DNA of 26,025 nt, from IMG/VR virus record IMGVR_UViG_3300044695_003869, positions 1-26,025 of that record; one strand, 5' to 3'. The stretch comes from a virus. The translations under genes were made by a program, and so were the position numbers. Position 1 is the first letter of the stretch. The number at the start of each line of letters is the position of its first letter. Below are positions 1-5,436 of this stretch, one piece after another. Under the pieces are notes generated by a model. It ran no database searches and was not told where the DNA came from. It worked only from the letters and a program-made list of their open reading frames with translations.

Positions 1-12
1 CCAGTGCCTCGA

Positions 13-354
13 TTACCTCAGGCGACACAGCGGGAACCTTTCGTTCAGGCGCTCGGCAGCCTCGGCGTTGGCTTCCATCAGGGCGGTCGTGTCGTAGGCG
101 GCCATCCACTCCCCGTGACTGCCGTATTCCTCCCGTTGGGCAGCGTGGGCCAGTTCATGCCACAGGGTTTCCCCGGCCTCCTCGACGCTCAGGTAGGTGC
201 TAAGGGTCACCTCATGGACACCCCCGGCGATGCCCTTATACCGGCCAGCCGTCTTCCGTTGACCAGTGACCTTGACGCGCACAGGGCGGGCGATGTTCAG
301 CCTCGCACGGGCCACCAGCACCCCGGCCTTATCCACCTCCCAGTCCCTAGACAT
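13..354 (-). CDS. SprT-like zinc metallopeptidase
   Basis: 113-aa protein with one clear signature, HELAH at residues 66-70, the HExxH zinc-binding and catalytic motif. A Glu-rich helix follows (Glu94 in MEANAEAAE) and could supply the third ligand, as in SprT/Spartan-like and other small phage metallopeptidases. It has no signal peptide or membrane segment, so it acts inside the cell if it is active. The start ATG overlaps the stop of the upstream small Cys-rich gene by 8 nt, so the two are translationally coupled and form the end of a leftward pair. The substrate is unknown. SprT proteins act on DNA-protein crosslinks, but the length here is only that of the catalytic core. Peptidase fold is well supported by the motif; exact family is inferred. 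Confidence 0.72.
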   Translation of the reverse strand: MSRDWEVDKAGVLVARARLNIARPVRVKVTGQRKTAGRYKGIAGGVHEVTLSTYLSVEEAGETLWHELAHAAQREEYGSHGEWMAAYDTTALMEANAEAAERLNERFPLCRLR

Positions 355-559
355 CCTCAGCCTCCGGTTCCGGACGCCTGCCGTAGAACTCCCGGTTCCA
401 TGAGTAAGGCGTCTCCCAGTCTCCCCCCGGGCGTCTCATCCTTACAACCCTGCCGGTCATCAGGCGCTCCTCACCACAGCGGCAGCGGCAATAGGTGTCA
501 CCCAACTCGGTGCCCAGCAGGACATCCCAGAACTCATGTCGGTGGGCGTCAGTCGGCAT
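347..559 (-). CDS. Small Cys-rich protein, unknown
   Basis: 70-aa protein of unknown function. Three cysteines lie in a CxCxCG cluster at residues 24-28 and several histidines sit near the N-terminus (DAHRHEF), so metal binding is possible. I chose the ATG at 559, with a GGTGA six bases upstream; a GTG directly before it (562) would add one residue. The C-terminus is proline- and acid-rich. It is coupled to the downstream metallopeptidase gene by an 8-nt overlap. No family is recognised. Transcription may come from the leftward promoter-like elements near 1108-1343, which would first read antisense through the plus-strand gene 609-983. Confidence 0.55.
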   Translation of the reverse strand: MPTDAHRHEFWDVLLGTELGDTYCRCRCGEERLMTGRVVRMRRPGGDWETPYSWNREFYGRRPEPEAEDV

Positions 560-608
560 CACCGGTCACCACACAAAGGTTGTCGTCTATGCTATTCTTG
601 TGGTGTAG

Positions 609-983
609 ATGAGAGCCAAAGATCTGACAACCGGAGACAAAGTCGTCATTGTTGACAGCGTGGTCAAGCGACGGCTTCGGAAGTGCCGGGTCACCGGCGA
701 GCCGTATGTCACGGCGGTCTACTGGGAGGCGGAGGTGCTTGATCCTCAGGCCACATACACGCCTCGTTACGAGCGACTTTGGACTAACGGCGCTAAGGGC
801 GTCAGGGTCAGGCTCCTCACCAACTGCCGGGAGGGTTACGCCGATGTCTACCGGCCCATCCCCACGGCGACCGCCGATGTCTACGAAGTCAACGGGAAGG
901 GCGACGAGATCACCATCCCGGCCAGACTGGTCATCAACACCAGAGCGGCCAACAAGAGGCTTCGCAAGGAAGGCGTCAGGTAG
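609..983 (+). CDS. Hypothetical basic protein
   Basis: 124-aa protein, not recognised. It begins RAKDLTTGDKVVIVDSVV, reminiscent of a short beta-rich, SH3/KOW-like fold in which a nucleic-acid-binding strand follows a TGDKV turn. The rest is basic with beta-type patterning and ends in a KRLRKEG tail. No catalytic motif or membrane segment is visible. The start ATG has no convincing Shine-Dalgarno. A TATTCT ten bases upstream could be a promoter -10 but has no -35 partner. The gene stands alone on the plus strand between a leftward pair and the promoter-rich region to its right. An open minus-strand frame runs across it, but this plus frame has the more protein-like composition. Confidence 0.6.
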   Translation: MRAKDLTTGDKVVIVDSVVKRRLRKCRVTGEPYVTAVYWEAEVLDPQATYTPRYERLWTNGAKGVRVRLLTNCREGYADVYRPIPTATADVYEVNGKGDEITIPARLVINTRAANKRLRKEGVR

Positions 984-993
984 CACCCGGGGC

Positions 994-1022
994 TTGACAA
1001 CCGCCGGGCAGTTTGGTATATT
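994..1022 (+). promoter_or_regulatory. Rightward promoter P1
   Basis: TTGACA at 994-999, a 17-bp spacer, then TATATT at 1017-1022 preceded by TGG (extended -10). Textbook sigma70/sigmaA layout. No gene starts shortly downstream; the transcript would run into the opposing element at 1108-1137. Confidence 0.75.
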
Positions 1023-1063
1023 GGTGGTGTAAGAGAGAGGTTCAGCGTGGAGGCCAGACACGA

Positions 1064-1105
1064 GAGGGGAGGGAACCCTCACACACCCCCCCGGGGTCTC
1101 CCCTC
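1064..1105 (+). other. Hairpin between facing promoters P1 and M1
   Basis: GAGGGGAG (1064-1071) pairs with CTCCCCTC (1098-1105), and ACCC (1075-1078) with GGGT (1094-1097), giving an 8+4 bp stem with a three-base bulge. There is no U-tract, so an RNA structure is more likely than an intrinsic terminator. Confidence 0.45.
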
Positions 1106-1107
1106 CG

Positions 1108-1137
1108 AGTATATCAGATTGACCGGCGGCATGTCGG
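1108..1137 (-). promoter_or_regulatory. Leftward promoter-like element M1
   Basis: On the minus strand, TATACT (1113-1108) is preceded by TGA, an extended -10. The -35 is partial: CCGACA (1137-1132) at 18 bp, matching TTGACA at four of six positions. It faces P1. Confidence 0.5.
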
Positions 1138-1156
1138 CGGACCCCCTCCGATGGCA

Positions 1157-1185
1157 GTGCCAAAGGGGGGCGACTATGATATACT
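1157..1185 (+). promoter_or_regulatory. Rightward promoter P2
   Basis: GTGCCA (four of six matches to TTGACA) at 1157-1162, a 17-bp spacer ending in TGA, and TATACT at 1180-1185. It faces M2. Confidence 0.55.
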
Positions 1186-1193
1186 GGGTGTGG

Positions 1194-1222
1194 CGTCTTC
1201 GGTTCGGTGTCAGGTGAAGACG
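1194..1222 (+). other. Hairpin between facing promoters P2 and M2
   Basis: CGTCTTC (1194-1200) and GAAGACG (1216-1222) form a perfect 7-bp stem with a 15-nt loop. It starts right after the predicted P2 transcription start and is also covered by an M2 transcript, so both RNA strands could fold here. Confidence 0.45.
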
Positions 1223-1251
1223 GTAGGCCGCCGCCGCGAACACGGGACACA

Positions 1252-1281
1252 AGCATATCATATTCGGCGGCATCATGCCTC
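1252..1281 (-). promoter_or_regulatory. Leftward promoter-like element M2
   Basis: On the minus strand, TATGCT (1257-1252) is preceded by TGA. The -35 is poor (GAGGCA at 18 bp, three of six). It rests mainly on the extended -10, which matches the other members of the group. Confidence 0.4.
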
Positions 1282-1314
1282 CCCGGTTGGTGCCGTATTA
1301 GCCTCCCCCGACGA

Positions 1315-1343
1315 ACCATAGCAGACCAGCGCCCGGTTGTCAA
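1315..1343 (-). promoter_or_regulatory. Leftward promoter M3
   Basis: On the minus strand, perfect TTGACA (1343-1338), a 17-bp spacer ending in TGC, then TATGGT (1320-1315). Its -35 box lies two bases from the -35 of rightward P3, making a compact divergent pair. Confidence 0.65.
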
Positions 1344-1345
1344 CC

Positions 1346-1374
1346 TTGAAAGTCGGCGGGCATTATGATATGCT
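1346..1374 (+). promoter_or_regulatory. Rightward promoter P3
   Basis: TTGAAA (1346-1351), a 17-bp spacer ending in TGA, TATGCT (1369-1374). A short GC-rich inverted repeat (GCGGG/CCCGC) follows just downstream, then P4. Confidence 0.7.
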
Positions 1375-1407
1375 AGGCGGGGAACCTTCGATTCGCCCGC
1401 TTGCCTA

Positions 1408-1436
1408 TTGACAATCTCCGGGCAGTATGGTATGGT
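1408..1436 (+). promoter_or_regulatory. Rightward promoter P4
   Basis: TTGACA (1408-1413), a 17-bp spacer ending in TGG, TATGGT (1431-1436). It shares TTGACAATCTC and the CANTNTGG spacer end with P5. Confidence 0.72.
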
Positions 1437-1480
1437 GTCTAGGGGGAGTCTCAATCTCACCCTTCGCTTCCCAACCGGGC

Positions 1481-1509
1481 TTGACAATCTCGTGGCAATC
1501 TGGTATGCT
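1481..1509 (+). promoter_or_regulatory. Rightward promoter P5, drives the 75-aa gene
   Basis: TTGACA (1481-1486), a 17-bp spacer ending in TGG, TATGCT (1504-1509). The leader is about 38 nt and carries GGAGGAGGTGAG ahead of the ATG at 1554. It is the best complete promoter plus ribosome site in the window. Confidence 0.8.
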
Positions 1510-1553
1510 GTGTTTGTGAGAGGAACGACGACAGAGCGGGAGGAGGTGAGAGA

Positions 1554-1781
1554 ATGACAGCGACTAACGAAGTCCCCACCCCGGTTGAGACCGATGTCCG
1601 GTGTGCCATTGCGGTCTACTGGTATGCCACGGAGGCGGAGGCGGAGGCGATGGCCGCCATTATGAAGGCGGAAGGCCGAACCTATGTCGGCGGTTGGAAC
1701 CACGGTGCCCTGTGCGGCAGAGACAAGGGGTTCGACTACACCACTAAGGACGGTCAGCGCCTTTACGCCGTCACCGACTAA
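1554..1781 (+). CDS. Small acidic protein, unknown
   Basis: 75-aa protein with no recognised family. A helical stretch (ATEAEAEAMAAIMKAEG) is followed by a Gly/Trp/Tyr-rich beta part, suggesting a compact alpha-beta domain. It has two cysteines and no membrane segment. The start is fixed by a strong Shine-Dalgarno (GGAGGAGGTGAG about seven bases upstream) and by P5, with P3 and P4 stacked behind it. That much promoter input for such a short gene suggests high or early expression, a common pattern for phage host-takeover or regulatory peptides; this role is inference only. A GC hairpin follows the stop. Confidence 0.75.
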   Translation: MTATNEVPTPVETDVRCAIAVYWYATEAEAEAMAAIMKAEGRTYVGGWNHGALCGRDKGFDYTTKDGQRLYAVTD

Positions 1782-1793
1782 CCTCGACCCCGC

Positions 1794-1816
1794 GCCCCCG
1801 GCTTCCCGTCGGGGGC
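1794..1816. terminator. GC hairpin between convergent genes
   Basis: GCCCCCG (1794-1800) and CGGGGGC (1810-1816) form a perfect 7-bp stem with a 9-nt loop between the stops of the plus gene ending at 1781 and the minus gene ending at 1832. Neither strand has a good U-tract, so it may be a weak bidirectional terminator. Confidence 0.45.
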
Positions 1817-1831
1817 TTCGGCTACCCGGGT

Positions 1832-2479
1832 TCATCCCTCCGGCTCCCCGGGCGGCAACTCCTCGACGGCTTCGGCTTCAAGGATCTCCTCAGGCTCGGC
1901 ACCGAAGACGGCCAGCAACTCCCGGGTCACCTCCGGGTCACTCAGCATTCCCCGTTTCTCCAACACTGCCATGACGCCGTGGGCCACATAGTCCCCGTCC
2001 ATCTGAATCCGGAACTCCTCAGGCTCCTTAGGCAGCAGCCCCGACGCCTGTAACCACTTGGCCTTATTCAGCAGCCCGTTGATCCGGTTGTTGATAGCGG
2101 CGATCTTGGTCGCCCCTTTCTCCCGGGCAGCAGCGGCAGCCAACTCCGAAAGGCCGGAGTCAATCTGGGCACTGATCTCCTCGACCACCTCGACAGGGTC
2201 CATCTTGCTCAGGCGTTGATTCTCCCGCTTCATCCTCCGGACGATCTCGCTCACGGTCTTTGGGGTGATCCCGTAGATCTGGGCTAGGTCGTAGTGATCC
2301 ACATTCCTCAGGTGCGCCCGGTAGATCTGTAAGTCCCGTTGGACTTGGTCGTAGCGGTCGCCTGCCTTCGTCCCTTTGTCGTTCGGGCCTCGCAGGTCGT
2401 CGGCTTCCAGTATCGCTTCGGCGTCTGCCAGCCGCTCTGCCTTAGTCCGGCGGCGGCCAGTCGGGGGGTTCGCATCCAT
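1832..2479 (-). CDS. HTH DNA-binding protein, small-terminase-like
   Basis: 215-aa protein. A helix-turn-helix is clear at about residues 61-86 (HYDLAQIYGITPKTVSEIVRR). A long helical region follows (residues 95-150), containing KIAAINNRINGLLNKAKWLQ and SGLLP, a pattern like the oligomerisation helices of phage small terminase subunits. The C-terminus is acidic and proline-rich. It starts five bases after the ATG-TAG end of the HNH-fold gene and is probably read on the same mRNA. No large terminase is in the window, so the packaging role is inferred from architecture; a transcriptional regulator is the main alternative. Confidence 0.65.
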   Translation of the reverse strand: MDANPPTGRRRTKAERLADAEAILEADDLRGPNDKGTKAGDRYDQVQRDLQIYRAHLRNVDHYDLAQIYGITPKTVSEIVRRMKRENQRLSKMDPVEVVEEISAQIDSGLSELAAAAAREKGATKIAAINNRINGLLNKAKWLQASGLLPKEPEEFRIQMDGDYVAHGVMAVLEKRGMLSDPEVTRELLAVFGAEPEEILEAEAVEELPPGEPEG

Positions 2480-2481
2480 GC

Positions 2482-2952
2482 CTACATGGTCTCACCGCTC
2501 CCGGCGTTCCTCCCGGCATCTACTTTGCGCTCCCGCAGCGCCCAGTATTCCCCCCTCGCAATCCTCCCCGCAGTCCTCGGGCTTATGTCGAAGATCCTCG
2601 CCACCTTCCGCTCGCTCATCCCCGACAGTATCGCCAGATACGCCTTCCTCGCCAGCCGCTCGTTGAGCCTCGCATGTCCCCTCCGGTAGGTCGCCTCCGT
2701 CGGTGTCACCGCAGCGTGGTGAGAAGGTCTAACGCATAGCCTTATGCCGCAATCCGCAACCACGATCATCCCCTCCGGCACCGGGCCGTTCTCCCCCTCC
2801 CACATTGCCCTCGCCGCAGTGGTCATGGTCTTCCCCTTCCTCCTCAGGGGCTTGCCCTTAGCGTCGGTTACTCCCTCCCATATCCAGCAGCCACATGCCT
2901 CAGCATGTTCCCCGTCTCGCTCTCGGTCAGCATCTCGCCAGAGTCGTCTCAT
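2482..2952 (-). CDS. HNH-fold protein with lost catalytic residues, plus HTH
   Basis: 156 aa from the ATG at 2952. Residues 20-92 follow the HNH_3 homing-endonuclease layout: CWIW at 22, an AARAMWEGENGPVPEG helix-turn, the Cys pair C68/C73 and His78. In that family the core normally reads V-x-H-x-C followed by CVNPxHL. Here the first His is Ala66 and the Asn of CVNP is Arg75 (CVRPSHH). Zinc ligands are kept but the catalytic His and Asn are gone, so it probably binds DNA without cutting. Residues 97-135 form a C-terminal helix-turn-helix (SERKVARIFDISPRTAGRI). The frame is open to an ATG at 3063, but that start has no ribosome site, whereas TAGCAT lies seven bases before 2952. An isolated GGAGGAGGA at about 2991-2999 fits no standard start codon. 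Confidence 0.72.
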   Translation of the reverse strand: MRRLWRDADRERDGEHAEACGCWIWEGVTDAKGKPLRRKGKTMTTAARAMWEGENGPVPEGMIVVADCGIRLCVRPSHHAAVTPTEATYRRGHARLNERLARKAYLAILSGMSERKVARIFDISPRTAGRIARGEYWALRERKVDAGRNAGSGETM

Positions 2953-2959
2953 GCGCTTT

Positions 2960-2965
2960 ATGCTA
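2960..2965 (-). promoter_or_regulatory. -10 element for leaderless start at 2952
   Basis: TAGCAT on the minus strand ends seven bases before the ATG at 2952, which has no usable Shine-Dalgarno at normal spacing. Same geometry as nine other starts in this window. Confidence 0.45.
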
Positions 2966-3065
2966 TCCTCCACGGTCCCGGTCAGGTCTGTTCCTCCTCC
3001 TCGGTGTCTCCACGGGTCTGGCCGCGTCCCTCGCTCATGCGTGAACGGGTGGCGGGAACACATCT

Positions 3066-3099
3066 AAGGCTCGGCGGGTATGCGTATCCGTCGGGCCTT
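3066..3099 (+). terminator. Rho-independent terminator, plus strand
   Basis: AAGGCTCGGCGG (3066-3077) pairs over 12 bp (two G-T wobbles) with CCGTCGGGCCTT (3088-3099) around a 10-nt loop, followed by TTTGTTCC. The U-tract is on the plus strand only, so it would stop rightward, antisense transcription. Confidence 0.6.
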
Positions 3100-3180
3100 T
3101 GTTCCGTCCGGGGTCAGGTGTAGGTTGCCGGGGGTCAAGGGAAGAACGCCGGGCGGTCACGGCGCTCGGCTTTCCATGAG

Positions 3181-3207
3181 CGGCCTCACTAGGACTTGGT
3201 GGGGCCG
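3181..3207 (+). terminator. Second plus-strand hairpin, probable terminator
   Basis: CGGCCTCAC (3181-3189) and GTGGGGCCG (3199-3207) form a 9-bp stem with one wobble and a 9-nt loop, followed by TTCGTGTTTGTG. The tail is only moderately U-rich. Confidence 0.45.
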
Positions 3208-3303
3208 TTCGTGTTTGTGGGTTCAACGCCTTCCCTATATCCGGAGGTTGGATGCTCAGGTCATTGCCGGTGGATTGAAGGGTCTCAGCAAAGTGCCAGC
3301 CAG

Positions 3304-3314
3304 TGTGGTATGCT
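3304..3314 (+). promoter_or_regulatory. Extended -10 promoter for gene 3363
   Basis: TGTGGTATGCT with the -10 TATGCT at 3309-3314 and a TGG extension. It matches the CAGTNTGGTATGCT core of P1, P4 and P5, but the -35 region (CAGCAA at 17 bp) is poor, so it may need an activator. Confidence 0.55.
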
Positions 3315-3362
3315 CCCCGGCATCATTGAGTGGGTCGAGTGAAGGAAAGGGGGTGAATAGAT

Positions 3363-3686
3363 ATGGCGGAGAGACTTGAAGACGCGACCCTGCCCCCTCG
3401 GAAGGGCAAGGTCAAGCGCAGCAGAGAACGCTACCCCTACGGGGAGTGGTTCGACGGGGCGGTCTGGCGGCTTCGCAAGGGCGAAGACTTCACGGTCAGC
3501 CCTCAGTCCATCCGGACGGGCATCCATTCGGCGGCTCGTCGGAGGGGCATCAAGGTCGCTACGCGGATCTATGGCGATACGGTCATGGTTCAGCGGAAGC
3601 AGGAGACCGAGCCTCAGGTCACTACCAACAGCACGGACGACACAGCGGTCCGGCCACGGTGGGGATTCTGGGGACGGCGGCAGTAG
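3363..3686 (+). CDS. Small phage protein, unknown (aromatic/basic core)
   Basis: 107 aa. The core at residues 24-78 reads YPYGEWFDGAVWRLRKGEDF, then SIRTGIHSAARRRGIKV and a final strand GDTVMVQ. This strand-helix-strand layout is familiar from many small actinobacteriophage proteins of unknown function and resembles a compact nucleic-acid-binding fold. The start is supported by AAAGGGGGTGA about six bases upstream of the ATG and by the extended -10 at 3309, about 45 bp earlier. The C-terminal 30 residues look disordered. It is first in the rightward group that includes the metallophosphoesterase, separated by 84 bp. Function is not known. Confidence 0.7.
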   Translation: MAERLEDATLPPRKGKVKRSRERYPYGEWFDGAVWRLRKGEDFTVSPQSIRTGIHSAARRRGIKVATRIYGDTVMVQRKQETEPQVTTNSTDDTAVRPRWGFWGRRQ

Positions 3687-3757
3687 CAGGAGACCCCGGG
3701 TTATAGCGTGTAGTGCTATACCCGGGGTTTCCCAGTTTTGCGTCCGGCGGTGGTGCT

Positions 3758-3763
3758 TAGGAT
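3758..3763 (+). promoter_or_regulatory. -10 element or ribosome site before 3771
   Basis: TAGGAT ends seven bases before the ATG at 3771, the TANNNT-N6/7-start geometry seen at other genes here. The AGGA inside it could also act as a weak Shine-Dalgarno, so the two readings compete. Confidence 0.4.
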
Positions 3764-3770
3764 AGTCGCT

Positions 3771-5030
3771 ATGGGAGACCATCCGAAGTATTCATATCCG
3801 GCCAAAGACGAACTCATCAGCCTCCTCAGGCGCTACGGTCAGTATGGGGCAGCCAGTGTCATCGGTTGTTCACGCTCGGCCTTACAGCACCACCTCAGGA
3901 AGCAGGAGATCACCGCAGCCCAGTGGCGGACGCCACCTAAGGCTTGGGTGCCCCGGGAGAAGGATCAGGTCGGTGACCTATCCATCTCGGAGGAAGAGAT
4001 CCTCAGGCAGCGTGTAGCGGAGTTGGAGAAGGCTCTCCGCAAGGACCGCAAGTCGGAGGTCATGGAGGAGCGGCTCATCAGGGCCATCGAGAAGGCAGCA
4101 GCCTCAGCGCACCCGGTCTACAACGCTCGGACGCCTAAGCCGATGAAGACGGCGGCAGGCAAGCAGGCCAAGTCGAAGAAGGGCAAGGCGCAGCACGAGA
4201 TGGTGTTGCTGTGGTCCGACACTCACGCCGGTGAGGTCGTCTCTAAGGAAGAGACCAACGGCCTCAACGAATACAACTGGGACATCATGTGGAAGAGACA
4301 CCACAGGATGCGGGAGTCCATCTACTCGTATCTGGATAACCGTCCATACCCAATCGAGAAACTCCATGTCCTCGCGCTCGGGGATATGCTCTCGGGCAAC
4401 ATCCACGACGAACTGGTCGCCACCAACGAAGAGCCTTACATGGAGGTTCTGGCAGACTTCGCAGCCGACGGTGCGGCGTGGTTGGCAGGGTTTGGCGAGC
4501 GGTTCAAGGAGATCACCTTCACCGGCGTGGTCGGCAACCACCCCCGGGCACACCGTAAGCCGTGGGCCAAGAATGCCCATGACAATGGTGACTGGTTGGT
4601 CTACCGCTACATGCGTGACCTACTCAAAAACAACGAGCAGTTTGTTGATTGGAACATCCCGACGGCGGCCTACACCATCACGGAGATATGCGGTCGCAAC
4701 ATCATGTGCCTTCATGGCTCCGGAATCCGCTCGACGATGCCCGGCGTCCCGTGGTCCGGGGTTTCGCGCCGGGCAAACAACCTCGCGCTCAACTACCAGA
4801 AACAGGCCAACAAGGGCATTGACATGTTCGTGCTAGGCCACTTCCATAACGGGTCATTCGTGACTTCGGACGCCGGTCAGATTGTCCTCAACGGCTCGGT
4901 CAAGGGTGTGGACGAATACTCCCTCCAAGCCTTCGGTGGCGGTCGCCCGGCGCAGCAGTTCCTCCTCACCCTTCATAAGAGCCACGGGGTCACCGATGTG
5001 TCCATGCTCGACCTTCAAGAACATGACTGA
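3771..5030 (+). CDS. Metallophosphoesterase with N-terminal HTH
   Basis: 419 aa. Residues 12-45 look like a helix-turn-helix (LLRRYGQYGAASVIGCSRSALQ pattern). Residues 70-110 are a charged coiled coil. A calcineurin-like phosphoesterase domain follows from about 145, with all five metal motifs visible: SDTH (D150, H152), GD (204-205), GNH (255-257), LHG (H315) and GHFH (356-359). Such proteins are metal-dependent nucleases or phosphatases (the MRE11/SbcD fold); the HTH suggests a DNA substrate. I chose the ATG at 3771 over a TTG at 3738 because only the former has a plausible upstream signal. Its stop overlaps the start of the coiled-coil gene. The fold is certain from the motifs; the exact substrate is not known. 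Confidence 0.88.
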   Translation: MGDHPKYSYPAKDELISLLRRYGQYGAASVIGCSRSALQHHLRKQEITAAQWRTPPKAWVPREKDQVGDLSISEEEILRQRVAELEKALRKDRKSEVMEERLIRAIEKAAASAHPVYNARTPKPMKTAAGKQAKSKKGKAQHEMVLLWSDTHAGEVVSKEETNGLNEYNWDIMWKRHHRMRESIYSYLDNRPYPIEKLHVLALGDMLSGNIHDELVATNEEPYMEVLADFAADGAAWLAGFGERFKEITFTGVVGNHPRAHRKPWAKNAHDNGDWLVYRYMRDLLKNNEQFVDWNIPTAAYTITEICGRNIMCLHGSGIRSTMPGVPWSGVSRRANNLALNYQKQANKGIDMFVLGHFHNGSFVTSDAGQIVLNGSVKGVDEYSLQAFGGGRPAQQFLLTLHKSHGVTDVSMLDLQEHD

Positions 5031-5436
5031 CGGGCCAGAGAAGGGGTCTGACAGCCTCGACAACATCAGGGAGCGTGGCAACTACGAGAAGGCCAAGTAT
5101 GCTGCCGAGCGTATCCGTCAGGTGAAGGAAGGCAACGGATTCGACAATACGGCCACGGAGGTCAGGACGGACCCGGTCCTCAGGGGCATACAGGATGTCG
5201 CCATCTCGACCAAGATCGCTATCAGCAGCGCGGTCAGGGCACTGGAATACGCCGAGACTACTCTCCGGGAGACCGAACTGGCAGAGGCAGCGGCCAAGAA
5301 GGTCTCCGAGAGCGTGTCGGATGTCAAGGCACAGCGCAAACACATCGAGAGCGCCGAGAAGAAACTGACCAAGTCGTTGGAGACGATGAAGAAGGTCAGG
5401 GACGAACTAGACGCGACGCTTAGGGGCAAGCGATAG
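5023..5436 (+). CDS. Coiled-coil protein, unknown
   Basis: 137 aa, almost entirely helical and highly charged. Heptad-like patterning runs from about residue 50 to the end (ALEYAETTLRETELAEAAAK, then KHIESAEKKLTKSLETMKKV), typical of a long coiled coil. The ATG lies inside the last codons of the metallophosphoesterase gene (8-nt overlap), so translation is coupled and the two proteins may work together. An SbcC-like partner for an SbcD-like nuclease is a tempting analogy, but no ATPase motif is present. Its last 30 bp overlap tail-to-tail with the leftward gene ending at 5407. Confidence 0.75.
   Translation: MTDGPEKGSDSLDNIRERGNYEKAKYAAERIRQVKEGNGFDNTATEVRTDPVLRGIQDVAISTKIAISSAVRALEYAETTLRETELAEAAAKKVSESVSDVKAQRKHIESAEKKLTKSLETMKKVRDELDATLRGKR

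Larger units (their letters stand above)
984..1553. promoter_or_regulatory. Non-coding promoter-dense region
   Basis: This 570-bp stretch has no credible gene. It contains eight promoter-like elements: five rightward and three leftward. All share an extended -10 of the form TGn-TAT(A/G)(C/T/G)T and several have a near-consensus TTGACA at exactly 17 bp. The conserved sequence reaches into the spacer, roughly CANTNTGNTATRCT. Two rightward/leftward pairs face each other across a potential hairpin (near 1064-1105 and 1194-1222), and one pair (1315-1343 and 1346-1374) is back to back. Only the last rightward promoter leads directly to a gene. Confidence 0.75.
2953..3362. other. Intergenic region with tandem hairpins and a promoter
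   Basis: 410 bp between divergent genes with no convincing coding frame. It holds, in order: the TAGCAT -10 of the leftward HNH-fold gene, two plus-strand hairpins with partly T-rich tails (3066-3099 and 3181-3207), and a rightward extended -10 at 3309. A cos or packaging site would be plausible next to a small-terminase-like gene, but I see no sequence that identifies one. Confidence 0.5.

Noticed and set aside
1079-1276. Minus-strand frame of 65 codons in the promoter island
   Set aside because: It has no ribosome site, and its start lies upstream of the likely M2 start. Composition looks random.
1013-1321. Plus-strand frame of 102 codons inside the promoter island
   Set aside because: Its start codon lies in the P1 -10 box, so it could not be made from P1, and it contains two opposing promoter elements. 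No protein-like composition.
549-1835. Minus-strand open frame of 428 codons across the promoter island
   Set aside because: It lies antisense to two better-supported plus genes, is Arg/Ser/Pro-rich without any domain, and lacks a ribosome site. Long empty antisense frames are expected in GC-rich DNA.
3208-3240. GGGTTCAAC resembling a tRNA T-loop
   Set aside because: The flanking bases cannot form a 5-bp T-stem and no acceptor or anticodon arm is found nearby.
3080-3379. Plus-strand frame of 99 codons between terminators and gene 3363
   Set aside because: It spans both terminator hairpins and the promoter, and overlaps the well-supported start of gene 3363 in another frame.
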